In this document: piece after piece, positions 24,823-33,683 of the stretch | How positions within the stretch are numbered: position 1 is the first letter of the stretch | Layout of the letters: each line of letters opens with the position of its first letter | Source of the DNA: Pseudokordiimonas caeni | GTDB lineage: Bacteria; Pseudomonadota; Alphaproteobacteria; Sphingomonadales; Kordiimonadaceae | DNA: 39,090 bases | NCBI RefSeq assembly: GCF_026719705.1 | Contig: NZ_JAPPRR010000002.1 | Location: 1-39,090, forward strand | Direction: 5' to 3' | Program-made: the position numbers and the translations under genes | Notes under the pieces: model-generated | Told to the model about the DNA's origin: nothing | Databases searched by the model: none | What the model saw: only the letters and a program-made list of their open reading frames with translations

Positions 24823-25278
24823 TCAGGCGTCGGTGCGGCGACCGGTCGGCAACGGCAGGACCTCGATACCTTCCTCGATCAGAGCCTGCGCCTCGTCGGC
24901 GCTGGTGGCGCCGTAGATGCCGCGTTCTTCGGCTTCGCCGTAATGGATCTTTCGGGCTTCCTCGGCGAAGTTTTCGCCAACGTCCTCGCAGTTCGCCTCA
25001 ACATGCTGTTTGAAGGCCGCCATCATTTCGGCGAAAGCGGCGGGTGCATGGGCCACCGGCTGCTGCTTTTCTGAAGGCGTAGCGGCGACCGGGGCTTCGG
25101 CCTTGCGGTTGCCCTTCACACCCACATTCGGCGCCATGATCGCCTTTTCAATCTGCGTGCTGTCGCACACGGGGCAGGAAACGAGACCGGAAGCGAGCTG
25201 CGTTTCATAATCACCGGACGAGCGGAACCATGCCTCGAAACGATGGGCCTGTTCGCATCTGAGATCGAAAACGATCAT
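24823..25278 (-). CDS. DUF1178 family protein
   Basis: A 151-residue conserved proteobacterial protein of unknown function. The N-terminus MIVFDLRCEQAHRFEAWFRS with Cys8 and His12 and the later CPVCDSTQIEKAIMAPNV form a rubredoxin/zinc-ribbon-like metal site typical of the family. The C-terminal half is helical and acidic. The ATG overlaps the nitrilase stop (ATGA), so it is last in the comF-grxC-nitrilase-DUF1178 operon. Confidence 0.92.
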   Translation of the reverse strand: MIVFDLRCEQAHRFEAWFRSSGDYETQLASGLVSCPVCDSTQIEKAIMAPNVGVKGNRKAEAPVAATPSEKQQPVAHAPAAFAEMMAAFKQHVEANCEDVGENFAEEARKIHYGEAEERGIYGATSADEAQALIEEGIEVLPLPTGRRTDA

Positions 25279-26102
25279 GGGGCTTCTATCCTGGCGACAC
25301 TGAAGGTGCGTGTGTGGTCAAGCGAGGGCACTTTCTGCCGCGCCGCATCGACCTTGGCAAGATCGATATCGAAAAGCGTGACACCGGGTGCGGTGCCCGC
25401 ATCCGCCACCACCTCACCCCAAGGGCTGATCACAAGGCTGTGGCCATAGGTGGCGCGGCCAGTTTCATGATCGCCTGTTTGTGCGGCCGCAATCACGAAA
25501 GCCCCGTTTTCGATAGCGCGAGCGCGGAGGAGCGCATGCCAGTGCGCCTCCCCGGTCGGCCGGGTGAAAGCCGCCGGCACCAGCAGGATGCGCGCGCCGG
25601 CACCGGCCAGCGCACGATAGAGATAGGGGAAGCGCAGGTCATAGCACACGGTCATGCCGACGAGACCGAAGGGGGTATCCACCACCACAGCCTCACTGCC
25701 TGCTTCATAAAGCGCGGATTCGCGGTAAACCTGCCCCTCGCCCAGATCGACATCGAAAAGATGGATCTTGTCATAGCGTGCCTTGATCTCGCCGTCCGGG
25801 CCGATCAGGAACGACCGGTTGGCAAGGCGGTCGTCTGCCACCTTCACCATGATCGAGCCCAGATTGAGCCAGACGCCAAGCTCGATGACCAGCGCCTGCA
25901 GGGCAGCCAGCGTCTCGTCTTCGGCCTCATACCGGGCCTTTTCCAGCACCTCGGCGCGGCGGGTTTCCATCATCAGGCTGGTTTCGGGCGTGAAAACAAA
26001 CTCCGCGCCTTCCGCCGCGGCCGCGCGGATATGCGCTTCCAGCACCTCGAAATTCGGGGCAACCGTACGGCCGGATGTCAGCTGGACAAGGGCACCGCGC
26101 AT
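25275..26102 (-). CDS. carbon-nitrogen hydrolase of the Nit2 / deaminated-glutathione amidase type
   Basis: A 275-residue amidase. The catalytic triad is visible as Glu40 (FTPETSLM), Lys112 (YDKIHLFD) and Cys153 (TVCYDLRFPYL). These contexts are those of Nit1/Nit2-type enzymes that remove deaminated glutathione or omega-amides. ATG at 26102 is preferred because homologues start M-R-x-A-L-V-Q-L; a TTG at 26111 overlapping the grxC stop is the alternative. Position next to a glutaredoxin gene agrees with a glutathione repair role, which is inference. Confidence 0.92.
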   Translation of the reverse strand: MRGALVQLTSGRTVAPNFEVLEAHIRAAAAEGAEFVFTPETSLMMETRRAEVLEKARYEAEDETLAALQALVIELGVWLNLGSIMVKVADDRLANRSFLIGPDGEIKARYDKIHLFDVDLGEGQVYRESALYEAGSEAVVVDTPFGLVGMTVCYDLRFPYLYRALAGAGARILLVPAAFTRPTGEAHWHALLRARAIENGAFVIAAAQTGDHETGRATYGHSLVISPWGEVVADAGTAPGVTLFDIDLAKVDAARQKVPSLDHTRTFSVARIEAP

Positions 26103-26107
26103 GCGTG

Positions 26108-26371
26108 TCAACCTGCTGTCGCAAGCAGCGGATCAAGCGCGCCGCGATCATCCAGCGCATGCAGATCATCACTGCCGCCGATATGCTGGCCGTTGATAAA
26201 AATCTGCGGCACCGTGTTGCGGCCGTTTGCTTTTTCGCGCATTTCACGGCGCGCAGCAGGGTTCATATCCACACTGATTTCACGGAACGCTGCACCCTTG
26301 CGCTTCAACAGGGATTTGGCCCGGAAGCAATAGGGACAGAGATCGGAACTATAGATTACGATGTCGGCCAT
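26108..26371 (-). CDS. grxC: glutaredoxin, class I dithiol
   Basis: An 87-residue thiol-disulfide oxidoreductase with active site Cys12-Pro-Tyr-Cys15, the cis-Pro motif TVPQIFINGQHIGG and the glutathione-contacting GGSDDLHALDD. Equivalent to GrxC of alphaproteobacteria. Start at 26371 is supported by an AAAGGAG ribosome binding site; earlier in-frame starts lack support. It sits 52 bases after comF and abuts the nitrilase gene. Confidence 0.95.
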   Translation of the reverse strand: MADIVIYSSDLCPYCFRAKSLLKRKGAAFREISVDMNPAARREMREKANGRNTVPQIFINGQHIGGSDDLHALDDRGALDPLLATAG

Positions 26372-26423
26372 TGCCGTCACTCCTTTACGCTTTGCCCCAT
26401 ATTTAGGGGAAAAGGGTCGGAAA

Positions 26424-27233
26424 TCAAAGGCCCGTGCTCGACAACATGATGTTGTCCGCGACGCGCCCCACCCGCGTGGGGTCGACACGGGCGAAGGTCA
26501 GAACACCAACGGATGCGGCCCCGGCACGTTTCAAGACGCCCGCGCAGGCCGAAACGGTTGCCCCGGTCGTCAGTACATCATCAACCAGAAGGACATGCCG
26601 GCCTTTCAGCGATACAGCACCATCTTCCGCCACCCTGAATGCGCCCTTCACATTGCGAAAGCGCGCCTTGCGGCCAAGCCCGCCCTGGCTTGCAGTCGCC
26701 CGCACGCGGTGCAGCACCCGCGGCATCACGGGCAGGCCTGTCAACTGCCCTAGGGCACCCGCAAGCACGTGTGACTGATTGTAACGCCGTCGAAACAATC
26801 TTTTTCCATGCAGCGGCACAGGAATGATGAGATCGACCAGGTGCTTGCCATCCCGCGTATCGAGAGCCGCCTTCATCAGCCGCGCCATCGTCATGGCACC
26901 ATCGAGCCCGTCACCATGCTTCAGCGCCAGTACCATGTGCCGGGCGAGGCCATCATAGGCGCAGGCCGCCCGCGCCCAATCGAACCTCGGCTTTGCTGCG
27001 AGACATGCAGCACACAGGCTGCCGGGCAGATGCACGCCGGGAAGCGTGGCATCAAAGGGGTGACCGCAGCAGGCACAGACCGGGCCGTCGATCCGCCCGA
27101 TCCTGCCCCAGCAAGAGGCGCACAGGCCGCCGTGCGCGCCGATCACCTCGCCGCACGCGGGGCAACGCGGCGGCATCAGAAGATCGGCAAGGCGGCGCAG
27201 CGCTGCCTTCGATTGTGAAATGATGCGACTCAT
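26424..27233 (-). CDS. comF: ComF family phosphoribosyltransferase-like protein
   Basis: A 269-residue protein with an N-terminal double zinc ribbon (CPAC, CASC, CACC, CAAC pairs within residues 20-75) followed by a phosphoribosyltransferase fold. The PRPP-binding motif VLLVDDVLTTGATVSACA is intact, as is RRRYNQSHVLA. In Bacillus and Haemophilus relatives ComF takes part in DNA uptake; in alphaproteobacteria its role is not settled. Start at 27233 gives the standard N-terminus; the ribosome binding site is weak. It is first in the operon with grxC, nitrilase and DUF1178. Confidence 0.93.
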   Translation of the reverse strand: MSRIISQSKAALRRLADLLMPPRCPACGEVIGAHGGLCASCWGRIGRIDGPVCACCGHPFDATLPGVHLPGSLCAACLAAKPRFDWARAACAYDGLARHMVLALKHGDGLDGAMTMARLMKAALDTRDGKHLVDLIIPVPLHGKRLFRRRYNQSHVLAGALGQLTGLPVMPRVLHRVRATASQGGLGRKARFRNVKGAFRVAEDGAVSLKGRHVLLVDDVLTTGATVSACAGVLKRAGAASVGVLTFARVDPTRVGRVADNIMLSSTGL

Positions 27234-27342
27234 GGATGCAGGATAACGCCGCGCCGCGACTTGTGAAGCCGCGAAGGGCTTGAGCCCGCCGCCGCCGCGC
27301 GCTAGGAAGGCCGCAACTGAACAGTAACGCCGGAGCCCCACC

Positions 27343-28224
27343 TTGGCAGCCACCGCAGACAGACCCGACTGGCAGGTTTTCGACCGCGCCGCCCTCGTGC
27401 GCCAGCGACAGCGTGCCGCCGCGCGGTTTGGCGAGCATGATTTCCTGCACCGGGAAGTGGGCGAACGGCTGCTGGACCGGCTGGCCGATATCAACCGCAG
27501 CTTCGAAGCGGGTGTCGACCTTGGCGGCAATCTCGCCCGGCTCGGCCTCCTGCCTGCCGCCGGCCAATGGCAGGTTTGTACCGAGGGCGTCCCGCTTAGT
27601 GACGCCCAAGCGATCGAGGCGGAAACACTGCCCGCCGAGCCCGGTTCGGCTGACCTTGTGGTATCGAACCTTTATCTCCATTCGGTGAATGACCTGCCGG
27701 GCATGCTGGCACAGGCCAGAACCGCGCTTCAGCCTGACGGGCTTTTCCTCGCCGCCCTTTTCGGCGGCCATACGCTCACCGAGCTTCGTCATGCTTTTCT
27801 GGAGGCAGAGGCGGAAATCACAGGCGGCGCCAGCCCGCGCGTTTCACCCTTTGCTGATGTGCGGGACGCCGGCGGCCTGTTGCAGCGCGCGGGCTTTGCC
27901 CTGCCGGTGGCGGACGCCGACGTGATCACCGTTGAATATGAGACCCCCCTCCGCCTGATGACCGACCTGCGCGGCATGGGCGAGGCCAATGCGCTCGCCG
28001 ACCGCAGCCGCAAAACGCTGCGCCGCGATGTGTTGGCCCGGATGCTCGATATCTATATGGGCCGCCACGCCACCCCTTCGGGCCGCGTGCAGGCCACGTT
28101 CGAAATTGTCTGGCTGACCGGCTGGCACCCGCACGAAAGCCAGCAAAAGCCGCTCCGGCGCGGCAGCGGCAGCATGCCGCTCGGCGACGCGCTCAAAGCC
28201 GCGATGGACAAGCCGAAAAGCTAG
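27343..28224 (+). CDS. NDUFAF5/BioC-like SAM methyltransferase
   Basis: A 293-residue protein that begins with TTG behind GGAG (27331-27334). The N-terminus (VFDRAALVRQRQRAA, then FLHREVGERLLDRLADI) and the late blocks (SNLYLHSVNDLPGMLAQA, RMLDIYMGRHATPSGRVQAT, IVWLTGWHPHESQQKPLRRG) are those of the bacterial relatives of mitochondrial complex I assembly factor NDUFAF5. Motif I is degenerate: GVDLGGNLARLGLL in place of the usual LDLGxGxG. The family hydroxylates or modifies an Arg of complex I in mitochondria; the bacterial target is not known to me. It is divergent from comF and converges on the Nudix gene with one base between stops. Confidence 0.85.
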   Translation: MAATADRPDWQVFDRAALVRQRQRAAARFGEHDFLHREVGERLLDRLADINRSFEAGVDLGGNLARLGLLPAAGQWQVCTEGVPLSDAQAIEAETLPAEPGSADLVVSNLYLHSVNDLPGMLAQARTALQPDGLFLAALFGGHTLTELRHAFLEAEAEITGGASPRVSPFADVRDAGGLLQRAGFALPVADADVITVEYETPLRLMTDLRGMGEANALADRSRKTLRRDVLARMLDIYMGRHATPSGRVQATFEIVWLTGWHPHESQQKPLRRGSGSMPLGDALKAAMDKPKS

Positions 28225-28225
28225 A

Positions 28226-28666
28226 TCAGATAAAATCCCGCAGCATCGCGACAAGCGGCAGGTCGGCAGGTGGCATCGGATAGTCCCCCATATCAAGGGG
28301 ACGCACCCATTTCACGCGCTGGCCTTCCTGCGGCACAATGAGCCCGTCCCATTTGCGGCACAGGTAAAGCGGCATCAGCAGGTGGAATTTCTCATAAGAA
28401 TGCGAGGCGAAGGCGAAGGGAGAAAGGCACGAGGCCGACACATCGATCCCCAGCTCTTCCCTGGCTTCGCGGATGAGGGCGGCTTCCGGTATTTCGCCGG
28501 GTTCCACTTTGCCGCCCGGGAATTCCCACAGCCCCGCCATTGATTTGCCAGCCGGCCGTTCGGCAATCAGCACCCGGCCTTCAATATCGACGAGCGCAAT
28601 GGCGGCGACAAGAACGGTCGGGAGGGCCGCATCAAGGCGGACAAAACTGTCAGGGCATTCATCCAT
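28226..28666 (-). CDS. mutT: MutT-type Nudix hydrolase
   Basis: A 146-residue hydrolase; the family removes oxidised nucleotides such as 8-oxo-dGTP from the pool. The Nudix box is complete: GGKVEPGEIPEAALIREARE followed by ELGI. The neighbouring GLWEFPGGK is characteristic of MutT rather than of generic Nudix enzymes, as is the C-terminal WVRPLDMGDYPMPPAD. ATG at 28666 is used; a TTG at 28702 would add 12 residues. Confidence 0.9.
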   Translation of the reverse strand: MDECPDSFVRLDAALPTVLVAAIALVDIEGRVLIAERPAGKSMAGLWEFPGGKVEPGEIPEAALIREAREELGIDVSASCLSPFAFASHSYEKFHLLMPLYLCRKWDGLIVPQEGQRVKWVRPLDMGDYPMPPADLPLVAMLRDFI

Positions 28667-28806
28667 GAGCCGAGGCTTAGAGGCAGTTTGAGGCAAATTC
28701 AAGCTTTAAGCACTTGTTAAGCCATGGCGCCCAGTCTCGGTCTATTGTGAAGGCAGGCGCCTTGCCCCATACTGGCAGTCGGGTCAGGGCTCAGGAGAGG
28801 TGAAAC

Positions 28807-29016
28807 ATGATGAACGCTTTGGCAGGAAAGCGATTCTTCCGGCAACTGTGGGACGATTACACGGGCGCCACCGCAATCGAATACGGACTTATCGCGGCGC
28901 TCATCGCGCTGGTCCTGTTGTTGTCGACCGGTTCGCTCGGCGAAACCATGGTTCTGATGTTCGAGAACCTTTTGGGTGCGGCTGAAACCGGGAAAGAGGC
29001 AGCAGCCGGCGAATAA
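28807..29016 (+). CDS. Flp/Fap pilin component, isolated
   Basis: A 69-residue type IVb prepilin with a strong AGGAGAGG ribosome binding site. The prepilin peptidase site is Gly20 followed by ATAIEYGLIAALIALVLLL, with Glu at +5 and Tyr at +6 as in Flp pilins. The C-terminal 25 residues are polar (ETGKEAAAGE). Flp pilins build tight-adherence pili with the Tad/Cpa machinery, but no tad, cpa, prepilin peptidase or secretin gene is present in this window. It may be a satellite pilin served by machinery elsewhere. Confidence 0.92.
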   Translation: MMNALAGKRFFRQLWDDYTGATAIEYGLIAALIALVLLLSTGSLGETMVLMFENLLGAAETGKEAAAGE

Positions 29017-29031
29017 GTCCGGGCTGGTCGC

Positions 29032-29268
29032 TCAGGCCACCGCCCCGTGACCATAATCCTTGGGTGCGGGCTTGGTGCTTGCGCGGTCGTCGTCCTCCAT
29101 CAGGCGGGCGGCAACGATGCGCCGGGCATGGTCAACCTCGGCCTGCATGAATTTCAGTTCGGCAAGTTTTTCCGGTCCGTCGGCTTCAAAGCGCTGCAAC
29201 GCATCGGCAAGGGCAGCTTCAAGATCGTTCAGAAACTTAAGCTGCAGTTCAAGATTCACGGTTGGCAT
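29032..29268 (-). CDS. small helical protein of unknown function
   Basis: A 78-residue protein with GGAGA 7 bases before the ATG at 29268 (a GTG directly before it is also possible). It looks like two amphipathic helices (LQLKFLNDLEAALADALQRF and KLAELKFMQAEVDHARRIVA) and a charged tail with Lys/Pro. I do not recognise the family. It is convergent with the Flp pilin gene and lies about 100 bases downstream of argJ, probably on the same transcript. Its first codons form one arm of a perfect inverted repeat. Confidence 0.65.
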   Translation of the reverse strand: MPTVNLELQLKFLNDLEAALADALQRFEADGPEKLAELKFMQAEVDHARRIVAARLMEDDDRASTKPAPKDYGHGAVA

Positions 29269-29349
29269 CACTCAATCTCCACATCGACATTACCTGTCGT
29301 GGGCACCCCTGCCCGTGGAGACTCATTCAAATGCCATGCCAACCGTGAA
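29255..29349. repeat. 14-bp perfect inverted repeat covering the start of the small gene
   Basis: TTCACGGTTGGCAT (29255-29268) and ATGCCAACCGTGAA (29336-29349) are exact reverse complements 67 bases apart. The enclosed sequence has nested stems CTCCAC/GTGGAG (29277-29282 with 29315-29320) and GGGCA/TGCCC. In a leftward transcript the second arm would be the start codon and first codons of the small gene, and the ribosome binding site would lie inside the loop region. It may be a translation-blocking hairpin, or an inverted partial duplication. Confidence 0.7.
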
Positions 29350-29372
29350 GCGCTGGCCGGACACCGCCAGCG

Positions 29373-30620
29373 TCAGCTGCGGTAATCGCCGTTGATGCGG
29401 ATATATTCGTAGGTAAGGTCGCAGGTCCAGACGGTCGCCTTGCCGGTGCCGATGCCCCCCACATCCACTCGCAGATCGATATATTGGCCCTTCATGTGGG
29501 CACTTGTTTCCTCTTCCGAGTAGCGCGGATGCACAGCCCCCTTGTGGGCCACAAGCTGGCCGCCGATCCAGATCATCAGCTTGTCGCGGTCGGCTTTCTC
29601 GCCCGCCTTGCCGACAGCTGCAACGATGCGGCCCCAGTTGGCGTCCTCGCCGGCGATGGCGGTTTTCACGAGCGGGCTGTTGGCGACCGAAAGGCCGATC
29701 TTGCGGGCTGCCGCATCATCCTCGGCACCTTCAATGGTGATGGTCACAAACTTGGTGGCGCCCTCGCCGTCCTTCACAATCTGCTGGGCAAGGTCGACGG
29801 CAATCTCCTCGAACTTCGCCCGGAAGTCCTCAAGGCGCGGATCGGCGGGGTCGCTGATCGTATCGCTGTTCGCATGCACCCCGGTCGCGAAGGCCAGCAC
29901 ACAGTCGTTCGTCGAGGTATCCCCGTCCACCGTGATGCTGTTGAAGCTGCGGTCAGTGACTTCCGACAGGATCGATTGCAGGCAGCCGGGCGAGACGTTG
30001 GCGTTCGTGAAAATGAAGCCAAGCATCGTCGCCATGTCAGGCGCGATCATGCCCGAGCCTTTCGTGAAGCCCGAAATGACGACCGGCTTGCCGTCCACCT
30101 CGGCCACGCGGCTGGCGCCTTTCGGAAAGGTGTCGGTCGTCATGATCGCCGACGCTGCCTCTTTCCAGAGCCCGGCGGAAAGGCCGTCCTTCATGCGCTC
30201 CATCGCCTTGCGGAAGGGCGCGGTGTTCAGCGGTACGCCGATCACGCCGGTGGAGGCCACCATCACTTCATTGATGTCGCAGCCGATCACCTCACTGGCG
30301 TCGGTCGCGATATCGTGGGTCGCCTTGGCGCCCTTTTCGCCGGTGAAGGCGTTGGCGTTGCCGGCGTTGCACACCACCACGCGGGCCTTGCCGCCCGTCG
30401 CGTCGAGCGCTGCCTTGCACCAGTCAACCGGAGCCGCCGGCGCTTTCGAGCGGGTGAAGACCCCGGCCGCACTCGTCCCCTCGGCCAGCACCGCCATCAT
30501 GATATCCGGGCGGCTCTTGTATCGGAGGCCCGCGGCATAGGCCCCGAGTTCGACCCCCGGAACGGGCGTGATATGCGGAAACTGTGCGGGTGCGAGCGGC
30601 GAAAGCTTGAGCGTGGCCAT
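29373..30620 (-). CDS. argJ: bifunctional glutamate N-acetyltransferase / ornithine acetyltransferase
   Basis: A 415-residue enzyme of the cyclic arginine pathway, moving acetyl from N-acetylornithine to glutamate and, in bifunctional forms, also using acetyl-CoA. It is made as a precursor that cuts itself before a conserved Thr: here MIAPDMATMLGFIFTNA, with cleavage between Ala and Thr giving alpha and beta chains. Oxyanion-hole residues lie in VASTGVIGVPL. TTDTFPKGA and the C-terminal DLTYEYIRINGDYRS are family hallmarks. Start at 30620 has AGGAT upstream; a start 6 codons earlier is less likely. It is divergent from secA. Confidence 0.96.
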   Translation of the reverse strand: MATLKLSPLAPAQFPHITPVPGVELGAYAAGLRYKSRPDIMMAVLAEGTSAAGVFTRSKAPAAPVDWCKAALDATGGKARVVVCNAGNANAFTGEKGAKATHDIATDASEVIGCDINEVMVASTGVIGVPLNTAPFRKAMERMKDGLSAGLWKEAASAIMTTDTFPKGASRVAEVDGKPVVISGFTKGSGMIAPDMATMLGFIFTNANVSPGCLQSILSEVTDRSFNSITVDGDTSTNDCVLAFATGVHANSDTISDPADPRLEDFRAKFEEIAVDLAQQIVKDGEGATKFVTITIEGAEDDAAARKIGLSVANSPLVKTAIAGEDANWGRIVAAVGKAGEKADRDKLMIWIGGQLVAHKGAVHPRYSEEETSAHMKGQYIDLRVDVGGIGTGKATVWTCDLTYEYIRINGDYRS

Positions 30621-30628
30621 AGGACGAT

Positions 30629-30686
30629 CCTGTATCAAAGGGAACCCGGCAGCATGACAGGCCGGGCGCGGACAAGACCTGTATCA
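30629..30686. repeat. direct repeat of CCTGTATCA upstream of argJ
   Basis: Two exact copies, 30629-30637 and 30678-30686, begin 49 bases apart just upstream of the argJ ribosome binding site. They could be regulator half-sites on one face of the helix. With 9 bases, chance is not excluded. Confidence 0.25.
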
Positions 30687-30764
30687 TGGCGCGAACGTCG
30701 CTTTCCGGCAAGGGGCGAGCCGTTTGCAGCCCCCATTTCTTTTGGCCTAGGCCCGGGGCGCAGG

Positions 30765-30793
30765 TTGACACATGCCCGTGCGGCGCTTATCTC
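30765..30793 (+). promoter_or_regulatory. sigma70-type promoter of secA
   Basis: TTGACA (30765-30770), 17-base spacer, TATCTC (30788-30793). The -35 and spacing are ideal. Transcription would start near 30800, leaving a leader of about 90 bases before the secA ATG and excluding the in-frame ATG at 30794 as the start. Confidence 0.6.
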
Positions 30794-30889
30794 ATGCAAA
30801 ACCATATCAACTGCCGCTTTCCGCCGGTGTCAGCTTCTGTTCAGAGAGCCCACGGCGCACGCCGCAAGTCAGGGCCGGGGACAAACATC

Positions 30890-33568
30890 ATGCTGGGCAA
30901 ACTTGCCAAACGCCTTTTCGGGTCGTCGAACGACCGATATCTGAAAAAACTTGAACCCAAGGTCGCCGCGATCAATGCGCTCGAGGCGGATTTCGTCGCC
31001 CTTTCGGACGATGCCCTGAAGGGCAAGACCGCCGAGTTCCGCGCCCGCCTTGAAAAAGGTGAAAGCCTGGACAGCCTCCTGCCCGAAGCCTTCGCGACGG
31101 TCCGCGAAGCAGCAAAGCGCACCCTTGGCCAGCGCCACTATGATGTGCAGCTGATCGGCGGCATGGTGCTGCATGACCGCTCCATCGCCGAAATGCGCAC
31201 GGGTGAAGGCAAGACGCTTGTGGCCACGCTCGCCGCTTACCTCAATGCGCTGCCTGGCAAGGGCGTGCATGTGGTGACCGTGAACGACTATCTCGCCAGC
31301 CGCGACGCCGGATGGATGAGCCGCGTTTATGGCTTCCTCGGCCTCACCACCGGCGTGATCGTGCCGGGGTTGACCGACGCGGAGCGCCGCGCGGCCTATG
31401 CCTGCGATATCACCTACGCCACCAATAACGAGTTGGGCTTCGATTACCTGCGCGACAATATGAAATTCCGCCGCGAGGAAATGGTGCAGCGCGAGTTCGC
31501 TTTCGCCATCGTCGACGAGGTGGACAGTATCCTTGTCGACGAAGCGCGCACGCCGCTCATCATCTCTGGCCCCACCGAAGACAAGTCCGAGCTTTATGTG
31601 ACGATCGACAAGGTGATCGCCGAGCTTGGCGAGGCCGACTATGAAAAAGACGAAAAGTCGCGCACCGTCAGCCTGAATGACGAGGGCACCGAGCGGGTCG
31701 AGGCACTGCTGCGCGAACAGGGCATCCTGAAGTCCGAAGACCTTTATGACTATGAGAATACGGCGATCGTCCACCATGTGGACCAGGCCCTCAAGGCGCG
31801 CATGATGTTCGAGCGCGACAAGGACTATATCGTCAAGGGCGGCAAGGTCATCATCATCGATGAATTCACCGGCCGCATGATGGAAGGCCGCCGCTATTCG
31901 GGCGGGCTTCACCAGGCGCTCGAAGCCAAGGAAAATGTGGCGATCCAGCCGGAAAACCAGACGCTGGCCTCCATCACCTTCCAGAACTATTTCCGCATGT
32001 ATCCGAAGCTTTCGGGCATGACCGGCACAGCAGCGACCGAAGCGGAAGAGTTCGGCCAGATCTACGGCCTCGGCGTGATCGAGATCCCGACGAACGTGCC
32101 CGTGGCGCGCAAGGACGAGCACGACGAGTTTTACCGGACGGCGGACGAGAAATATGCCGCCATCGTCGAGGACATCAAGGAAGCGCAGGCCAAAGGCCAG
32201 CCGGTGCTTGTCGGCACCGTGTCGATCGAGAAGTCGGAGCATCTCTCCGAAATCTTCACGAAGAACAAGATCAAGCACCAGGTGCTAAACGCCCGCTACC
32301 ACGAGCAGGAAGCCTATATCGTGGCACAGGCCGGCCGCCTTGGCGCCATCACCATTGCCACCAACATGGCGGGCCGCGGTACCGACATCCAGCTTGGCGG
32401 CAATGCCGACATGCGGATCGCCGAAGAAACGCAGGGCGTGGAAGACGAAGCTGAAATCGCGAAAATCACCGAGCGCGTGAAGGCTGAAGTTGCCGAAGAG
32501 CGGCGCAAGGTTCTTGAAGCCGGCGGCCTCTATGTGATGGGCACCGAGCGCCACGAAAGCCGCCGCATCGACAACCAGCTGCGTGGCCGTTCAGGCCGTC
32601 AGGGCGACCCCGGCCGCTCGAAATTCTATCTCTCGCTCGCCGATGACCTGATGCGCATCTTCGGCCCCGAGCGGATGGACAAGATGCTCGTCACCCTCGG
32701 AATCGAGGAGGGCGAGGCGATCATCCACCCGTGGATCAACAAGGCCATCGAAAAAGCACAGACGAAGGTCGAGGCCCGGAACTACGACATCCGGAAAAAC
32801 CTCGTGCGTTTCGACGACGTGATGAATGACCAGCGCCGCGTGATCTATGAGCAGCGCCGCGACATCATGGACGCCGACGATGTGGCAGAGCTCGTGAAGG
32901 GCATGCGCGCCGATGTGGTCCACCATCTGGTGGAAACCCATATCCCGCCGAAATCCTACCCCGAGCAATGGAACCTCGCCGGACTGCAGGAAGACGTGCT
33001 GAAGTATCTTGGCCTTGAGCTGCCGGTTGTTGCCTGGGGCGACGAAAACGGCGTCGACGATGCCACCATCATTGAGCGCATCGCCGATGAAGCCGACCGC
33101 TTCATGGCTGCCAAGGCCGCCAATTACGGCTCCGACCTCTGGCGCCATGTCGAGAAAAGCCTGCTCCTGCAGGTCGTCGATCAGGAATGGAAGGACCACC
33201 TGGCCAATCTCGATCACCTGCGGCAGGGCGTGGGCCTCAGGGCCTACGGCCAGCGCGACCCGCTCAATGAATACAAGACCGAAGCCTTCGGCCTGTTTGA
33301 GAGCATGCTGTTCCATACCCGCGAGAGCATCACGCAGCTTCTGGCCCGCGTCGAACTGGCCCCGCAGCCGTCGGCCGAGCCCGCTGCCCCGCTCGCCCCG
33401 CCACGCCCCGCCGCGATTGTAGAACAGCATATCGACCCGGTGACGGGCGAGAACGAGATGGCCCGTGTCGATCCGAACGATCCGACCACATGGCGCGATC
33501 TCAACCGCAATTCGCCCTGCCCCTGTGGTTCGGGCAAGAAATACAAGCATTGCCACGGCGCGCTCTGA
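30890..33568 (+). CDS. secA: protein translocase ATPase SecA
   Basis: An 892-residue motor that drives preproteins through SecYEG. Walker A is MRTGEGKT at 102-109 and the DEAD-like Walker B starts at Asp209 (VDEVDS). Other marks are the preprotein cross-linking region after it, [20 protein letters not shown], the second nucleotide domain with [14 protein letters not shown], and [19 protein letters not shown]. The helical scaffold/wing domains follow, then a Pro/Ala linker and the C-terminal zinc-binding tail [14 protein letters not shown] used for SecB and lipid contact. Start at 30890 has GGGGAC upstream and gives the classic N-terminus ([15 protein letters not shown]). An intrinsic terminator follows. 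Confidence 0.98.
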   Translation: MLGKLAKRLFGSSNDRYLKKLEPKVAAINALEADFVALSDDALKGKTAEFRARLEKGESLDSLLPEAFATVREAAKRTLGQRHYDVQLIGGMVLHDRSIAEMRTGEGKTLVATLAAYLNALPGKGVHVVTVNDYLASRDAGWMSRVYGFLGLTTGVIVPGLTDAERRAAYACDITYATNNELGFDYLRDNMKFRREEMVQREFAFAIVDEVDSILVDEARTPLIISGPTEDKSELYVTIDKVIAELGEADYEKDEKSRTVSLNDEGTERVEALLREQGILKSEDLYDYENTAIVHHVDQALKARMMFERDKDYIVKGGKVIIIDEFTGRMMEGRRYSGGLHQALEAKENVAIQPENQTLASITFQNYFRMYPKLSGMTGTAATEAEEFGQIYGLGVIEIPTNVPVARKDEHDEFYRTADEKYAAIVEDIKEAQAKGQPVLVGTVSIEKSEHLSEIFTKNKIKHQVLNARYHEQEAYIVAQAGRLGAITIATNMAGRGTDIQLGGNADMRIAEETQGVEDEAEIAKITERVKAEVAEERRKVLEAGGLYVMGTERHESRRIDNQLRGRSGRQGDPGRSKFYLSLADDLMRIFGPERMDKMLVTLGIEEGEAIIHPWINKAIEKAQTKVEARNYDIRKNLVRFDDVMNDQRRVIYEQRRDIMDADDVAELVKGMRADVVHHLVETHIPPKSYPEQWNLAGLQEDVLKYLGLELPVVAWGDENGVDDATIIERIADEADRFMAAKAANYGSDLWRHVEKSLLLQVVDQEWKDHLANLDHLRQGVGLRAYGQRDPLNEYKTEAFGLFESMLFHTRESITQLLARVELAPQPSAEPAAPLAPPRPAAIVEQHIDPVTGENEMARVDPNDPTTWRDLNRNSPCPCGSGKKYKHCHGAL

Positions 33569-33589
33569 CCCGCCCGACAATCGAATACG

Positions 33590-33618
33590 AAAAGGCCTGC
33601 CATCCGGCGGGCCTTTTT
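33590..33618 (+). terminator. intrinsic terminator of secA
   Basis: AAAAGGCCTGC (33590-33600) pairs with GCGGGCCTTTT (33607-33617) with one G-U, 6-base loop, ending in TTTTT. It lies 22 bases after the secA stop. Confidence 0.85.
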
Positions 33619-33683
33619 ATTTCTCCGCGCGGCCGGGGTCGTGCATGCTAGGCTCCTGCCGTTTGCAGCTACAAGGAACCGCC

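Noticed and set aside
24810-24832. CCTGA/TCAGG hairpin between ubiG and DUF1178 as a shared terminator
   Set aside because: Only 5 bp with an 8-base loop and no U-run on either side.
30794-30889. In-frame upstream ATG that would extend SecA by 32 residues
   Set aside because: It falls at or before the predicted transcript start of the TTGACA-17-TATCTC promoter, has no ribosome binding site, and the extension does not resemble SecA.
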